Part shown: piece by piece, positions 60,835-64,000 of the stretch
Layout of the letters: each line of letters opens with the position of its first letter
How positions within the stretch are numbered: the stretch's first letter is position 1
Origin: Kriegella sp965368185
Lineage (GTDB): Bacteria > Bacteroidota > Bacteroidia > Flavobacteriales > Flavobacteriaceae
Length of the DNA: 64,000 nt
Direction: 5' to 3'
NCBI GenBank assembly: GCA_965368185.1
Contig: CBDULZ010000004.1
Coordinates: 34,629 to 98,628 of the forward strand
The notes under the pieces: model-generated
Told to the model about the DNA's origin: nothing
The model's input: the letters and a program-made list of their open reading frames with translations, nothing else
Databases searched by the model: none
Made by a program: the position numbers and the translations under genes

Positions 60835-61052
60835 TAAGCTACCTGCTGTGCAGCCCTATGTCTTTTTTGATAAATAATTTCTAATGTTTTATTAATGTCT
60901 TGCAACTCAGGGGTTAACTCAGAAAGACTTCCGCTTACGTCTGTAGTAACTTGCTTGTTGCAGTGAATGCATTTGTATTCTTTGATGTGCAGGGTGACTT
61001 TTTTAGACACCGAGTAGTGGTGGCCAAAAATATGGCAAAATACTCTTTTCAT
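60834..61052 (-). CDS. Small zinc-ribbon-like protein
   Basis: A 72-residue protein. It begins MKRVFCHIFGHHYSVSKK and has KEYKCIHCNKQVTTD; the C-x-H..H and C-x2-C sets together could bind zinc. The C-terminal 35 residues are helical (LQDINKTLEIIYQKRHRAAQQ). Small proteins of this layout are common in flavobacteria, with unknown function. Convergent with thiL. A possible upstream reading frame overlapping its ATG is mentioned among rejected items. Confidence 0.65.
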   Translation of the reverse strand: MKRVFCHIFGHHYSVSKKVTLHIKEYKCIHCNKQVTTDVSGSLSELTPELQDINKTLEIIYQKRHRAAQQVA

Positions 61053-61281
61053 GATGTAGGTTTTAAGAAGTGGAAAATAAGACTTGGGATCTTATTCAAA
61101 ATCAGTTTGGCAATCATCGCACCATTAATGACGATAATCTTTATTAGGAACGCCCACACCTGCCTTTTATTGGGTATTTGATGAAATAAATGTCATATTT
61201 TCGATAAACGGACAATTTTCTATGCCCAGACACTTCGTTGGATTACGATTTACGTTTATATTTCGAATGAAATAAAAGTTC

Positions 61282-62553
61282 ATGAACCGAACCAAAGAAA
61301 CCTTTGTTGCCGCCTTCGCGCTCTTTTCGCTTTTCTTTGGTGCCGGCAACCTTATATTACCTCCCCTTTTAGGGTTTAAATCTGGTGGACTTTGGTGGTT
61401 GGTGGCGCTTGGGTTTTGTATCTCCGCGGTCATCATTCCCATTTTCGGCATATTGGCCCACGCTAAACTCCAGGGTACTCTTTTCGATTTTGCCAAAAAG
61501 GTCTCCCCAACATTCAGCCTAGTGTATTCGCTACTTATTTACCTGATTTCCGCGAGCCTGCCATCTCCACGTACCGCGGCGGTCACCCATGAAATGGCCG
61601 TAGCTCCATTTTTTGATATATCACCACTGACCACGAGTATTGGGTATTTTGCCCTGGTCTTTGTTTTTGCCATCAACCGCTCCAAAATCTTGAATATTCT
61701 CGGAAAGCTGTTGACACCCGCCATTATTCTAATATTGTTGTTGATAATCGGAGTCACCTTGTTTTCGTACGATTTTATTTTTGGGGAGACTATCTATACC
61801 AGTCCCTTTTCCGACGGTATACTCGAGGGCTACCAAACCTTTGACGCCATTGGTGCCGTGGTTGTCGGTGGCGTACTTATCGTTTCCATCAATTTAAAAA
61901 ACAAGGAAGCCTCCTATCAAGAAAAGAAGGTGCTTATCCGCAGAGCAGCTTTTCTTGCTGGAATCGCGCTCACCCTTATCTATGCCGGACTTATTGTCAC
62001 AGGGAGTGTGCTGTACGCAGAATTCGATGCTGATATCTCTAGAACTTCCCTGCTTCATGGTATAAGCGAAGCCACCTTGGGCAACATCGGCAATCTGTTT
62101 TTAAGCCTGTTGGTGGGCCTGGCCTGTTTTACTACGGCCGTCGGTATTGTTACAGGAACCGCCGATTTTATCAAAAGTCGGATCCATGATTCACAAAGTG
62201 CCTATATTATTACGGCTATTATCGGTTGTGTACTCGGTGTGGTCATGGGGCAGCTTAAAGTCGATTATATTATCGCCATTGCCCTACCGACCCTGATGTT
62301 TATTTACCCAATTACCATTGTTTTGATCTTGTTAAATGTAGTACCGGAACGGTATGCATCCACCAAGGTTTTTAAAGCAGTGGTCCTTACCACCATTTTA
62401 TTTAGCGTTCCCGATTTTTTAAATAGTATCGGATGGGAAGCCGTATTGGGTTCGCTACCCACCTATATTCCGTTAAGTCAATTTAGTATGGGTTGGACAG
62501 TGCCTGCCGTAGTGGTTTTTGGGGCGGTAAATGTATTGGAGCGGAAACAGTAA
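61282..62553 (+). CDS. brnQ: Branched-chain amino acid transporter
   Basis: A 423-residue carrier with about 12 membrane helices. Early signatures are FVAAFALFSLFFGAGNLILPPLLGFKSGGLWW and ISASLPSPRTAAVTHEMAVAPFF; later helices include DAIGAVVVGGVLIVSINLKN and VGIVTGTADFIKSRIHDSQSAYI. The LIVCS/BrnQ family imports Leu, Ile and Val with Na+ or H+. The upstream region has no recognised leucine-responsive site. Single gene. Confidence 0.92.
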   Translation: MNRTKETFVAAFALFSLFFGAGNLILPPLLGFKSGGLWWLVALGFCISAVIIPIFGILAHAKLQGTLFDFAKKVSPTFSLVYSLLIYLISASLPSPRTAAVTHEMAVAPFFDISPLTTSIGYFALVFVFAINRSKILNILGKLLTPAIILILLLIIGVTLFSYDFIFGETIYTSPFSDGILEGYQTFDAIGAVVVGGVLIVSINLKNKEASYQEKKVLIRRAAFLAGIALTLIYAGLIVTGSVLYAEFDADISRTSLLHGISEATLGNIGNLFLSLLVGLACFTTAVGIVTGTADFIKSRIHDSQSAYIITAIIGCVLGVVMGQLKVDYIIAIALPTLMFIYPITIVLILLNVVPERYASTKVFKAVVLTTILFSVPDFLNSIGWEAVLGSLPTYIPLSQFSMGWTVPAVVVFGAVNVLERKQ

Positions 62554-62679
62554 TTATTTGAGCAATACCTATACCAAAATATATTGGCTACAAACTTGTT
62601 GTTCTCTAGGATTTTTAGGAATATCTACTTTTTCAGCAGCAAATTAAATCGTCCTACTTAGTAAAAATCTTTCATTGTT

Positions 62680-63498
62680 TTAGTAATTCGGTCTTGGCAT
62701 CCGTTCAACGTTAACATTCATATTCAAAAGACCTACGGGATTTCCGAATTGTGTAAAGATAGCAACGTCGGCTGCGTCGCGACCATAAGCGATTGCGATA
62801 CGCCCTCCTTTTAATTCAGCTTGTGTAGGATCGAGTGTATACCAACGATTTCCAACATAGACCTCGAACCATGCGTGTAGATCCATTGGCTCAAGTCCCT
62901 CAAGATAGCCCACTACCATGCGGGCAGGTATCGATAGCGCTCGGCAGCAAGCTATTCCCAAATGAGCCATATCCCTGCATACTCCGCTACTAGACTGGTT
63001 TAGTTCTGTAGCACTGATGATCTGCTGCCCTGCACCTGGTGTATACTGTATCGAGCTTCGCACGTAATCTACAATGGCAGTACATTGATCATAACCGGTT
63101 GAAAGCCCCCTTACAAGTGATGCAGCCATGTCAGTAAATCGATCGGACTCACAATAACGGCTTGGATAAAGAAAAGGCAATACATCATCAGGCAATTGTT
63201 GTACTTCGATGAATGGAGCATTCGGGGCGGTATCAGAGGAGTCCGCCGTTTCCACATGGGCAGATGTTCGCACAGAAAAATATCCTGCTGGCGCAACCAG
63301 TCGCTGACAAAGGTTGCCGAACATATCTGTGAACTCATTCACCGGCGTGCTCGGTGACAAAACATATTCTTCACGCGCAATCCACTGATTCCCTCCACTC
63401 CGCGGACGCAGCATTAGTAAAAACGGAGTAGGAACCGGTATTTGAAATTCAAGTAAACATGATGCGTTTAACCACATGGCGATTTTTTCTGTTTGCAT
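62680..63498 (-). CDS. Transglutaminase-like cysteine protease
   Basis: A 272-residue protein without signal peptide. The N-terminal domain (about 1-150) begins MWLNASCLLEFQIPVPTPFLLMLRPRSG, as in bacterial transglutaminase-like proteins, followed by the catalytic core: Cys in SSGVCRDMAHLGIACCRAL, His in DLHAWFEVYV and Asp in WYTLDPTQ. Such proteins cleave or rearrange isopeptide bonds and often act on proteins or peptides, but the substrate is unknown. It is alone and convergent with brnQ. Confidence 0.88.
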   Translation of the reverse strand: MQTEKIAMWLNASCLLEFQIPVPTPFLLMLRPRSGGNQWIAREEYVLSPSTPVNEFTDMFGNLCQRLVAPAGYFSVRTSAHVETADSSDTAPNAPFIEVQQLPDDVLPFLYPSRYCESDRFTDMAASLVRGLSTGYDQCTAIVDYVRSSIQYTPGAGQQIISATELNQSSSGVCRDMAHLGIACCRALSIPARMVVGYLEGLEPMDLHAWFEVYVGNRWYTLDPTQAELKGGRIAIAYGRDAADVAIFTQFGNPVGLLNMNVNVERMPRPNY

Positions 63499-63898
63499 TA
63501 TCCTTCACGTTTGTGAATAGCGATTGGATAACATAATACTAAATCACGGAAAAAGCAACTTGCTAACCTTAAGTTAAATATACCTTAACCTATTTTATAC
63601 TATAGGTGTTCATAAATTTCTTTGTTTAGATAATAACCAATAGCGTTTTGTTTAAAATTGGGCTTAATGATTTTTATTGTCTGATACCTGAAAGTAGTTG
63701 TATTCGATCCAAAAATCAAGCTTAATTAGAATCACTCGCCCCCCCTTTTTCTAATACTAGATTGTAAAATAGTTTAGAAACGAAGCTATGCCAAAATCAA
63801 ATTTTATAACAAACCCCTCCGACCCTGACTAAAGCGTCAGGGCCACCTCCCCCTAGTTAAGCGGAGGAGCTTTTATGGTCTATAAATAAAACCGATAA
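63499..63898. other. 400-bp spacer with double-hairpin repeat
   Basis: AT-rich spacer between the transglutaminase and the aminopeptidase genes. It holds the two-hairpin repeat at 63813-63870 and nothing else that I can recognise. Confidence 0.5.
63813..63870. repeat. Dispersed double-hairpin repeat
   Basis: Two adjacent hairpins: CCCTGAC (63823-63829) with GTCAGGG (63836-63842), and CCTCC (63846-63850) with GGAGG (63863-63867), flanked by CCCCTCC (63814-63820). I recall similar CCCTCCGACCCT...GGCACCTCCCC units as scattered noncoding repeats in flavobacteria. No second copy is in this window. Confidence 0.4.
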
Positions 63899-64000
63899 CT
63901 ATTTCGCCATCAATTCCTCAATTTCCTCTACCTCGATGGGAATGTTTTTCATCAAATTAAAGGGTTCTCCCTCTTTTTGAATGACCACATCGTCTTCGAG
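63899..64000 (-). CDS. Aminopeptidase P family protein, C-terminus only
   Basis: The last 33 codons and the TAG stop (63901-63899) of a gene that runs out of the window. The end (LEDDVVIQKEGEPFNLMKNIPIEVEEIEELM) fits the M24/aminopeptidase P tail, where the conserved RIEDD motif (last catalytic Glu) precedes such a helix; here it appears as LEDDV at the boundary. Most of the protein is outside the window, so the family name rests on these few residues. Confidence 0.5.
   Translation of the reverse strand, partial: LEDDVVIQKEGEPFNLMKNIPIEVEEIEELMAK

Noticed and set aside
61052..61190. Minus-strand frame of about 45 codons (hydrophobic, AFLIKIIVINGAMIAKLIL) whose stop overlaps the ATG of the small zinc-ribbon gene
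   Set aside because: The overlap is suggestive, but no ATG opens the frame (only a GTG or later ATG), and there is no other support.
62653..62668. TCCTACTTAGTAAAAA, similar to the box before the small-RNA terminators
   Set aside because: No direct-repeat promoter, no body blocks and no terminator hairpin accompany it; probably chance.
1..64000. tRNA, rRNA, phage or transposase genes
   Set aside because: None recognised on either strand by eye; a tRNAscan or ISfinder run would be decisive.

Overview
The window looks like chromosome of a marine Flavobacteriaceae bacterium (Bacteroidota). Supporting this are the many promoters with a TAnnTTTG -7 box, a one-protein hybrid two-component regulator with an AraC output domain, a SUF locus carrying DUF2480 and DUF3078 neighbours, a HemC-HemD fusion, a Cys-type sulfatase, and the choice-of-anchor-B and DUF4153 families. 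No rRNA, tRNA, CRISPR array, phage or intact insertion sequence was seen.

Layout. 1-1.6 kb: the start of a NarX/DesK-type sensor kinase, an overlapping membrane protein and a small anchored protein. 2.1-5.0 kb: a divergent sulfatase and an exported aldo/keto reductase. 5.3-12.8 kb: a periplasmic nitrate reductase locus with an unusual electron-delivery set (napD, napA, a tetraheme NapB-like protein, a tetraheme lipoprotein, a NrfC-like ferredoxin, a NrfD-like quinol anchor), preceded by what looks like the wreck of an outer-membrane porin gene and followed by an EcsC-family gene. 13-15.5 kb (minus): ferrochelatase, a 37-codon ORF and a MATE transporter. 15.7-21.3 kb: an MscS channel, a very large TraB/GumN protein and a DUF1460 hydrolase. 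21.4-23.2 kb (minus): ThuA lipoprotein and AraC regulator. 23.4-34.8 kb: a long plus-strand run centred on heme synthesis (hemA, hemC-hemD fusion, hemE, hemF, hemB) with small accessory genes, a serine hydrolase, a CorC-like protein and an O6-alkylguanine-DNA alkyltransferase. 35-39.8 kb: DUF4153, a PolB-like exonuclease, an EEP nuclease and HflX.

40-48.6 kb is the accessory island I find most interesting. A minus-strand operon encodes a signal-peptide-less metallopeptidase with six propeller-like repeats and three lipoproteins, next to a TPR-containing hybrid sensor/AraC regulator. Four plus-strand small-RNA-like units flank it, one beyond the end of the operon and three in tandem upstream of the regulator. 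Every unit has two 9-bp direct repeats exactly 21 bp apart, 28 bp, a TAnnTTTG-like box, a structured body of about 170-200 nt and an intrinsic terminator. The metallopeptidase operon promoter has the same geometry (21-bp direct repeat, 29 bp, TAGATTTG) with a different repeat sequence. Three of the RNA bodies share a hairpin with a GNRA tetraloop and a compensatory base-pair change, so I infer real structured RNAs under activator control.

48.7-56.4 kb (minus): the complete SUF Fe-S assembly operon sufA-B-C-D-S-E, a DUF59 protein and DUF2480, then DUF3078. 56.8-64 kb: a choice-of-anchor-B lipoprotein, a Tat-exported Gfo/Idh/MocA oxidoreductase, thiL, a small zinc-ribbon-like protein, brnQ, a transglutaminase-like protease and the end of an aminopeptidase P gene. 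Heme synthesis, SUF and the heme- and Fe-S-rich nitrate reductase would draw on the same iron supply. A shared 10-bp half-site between the AraC/hemA spacer and the sufA promoter hints at common control.
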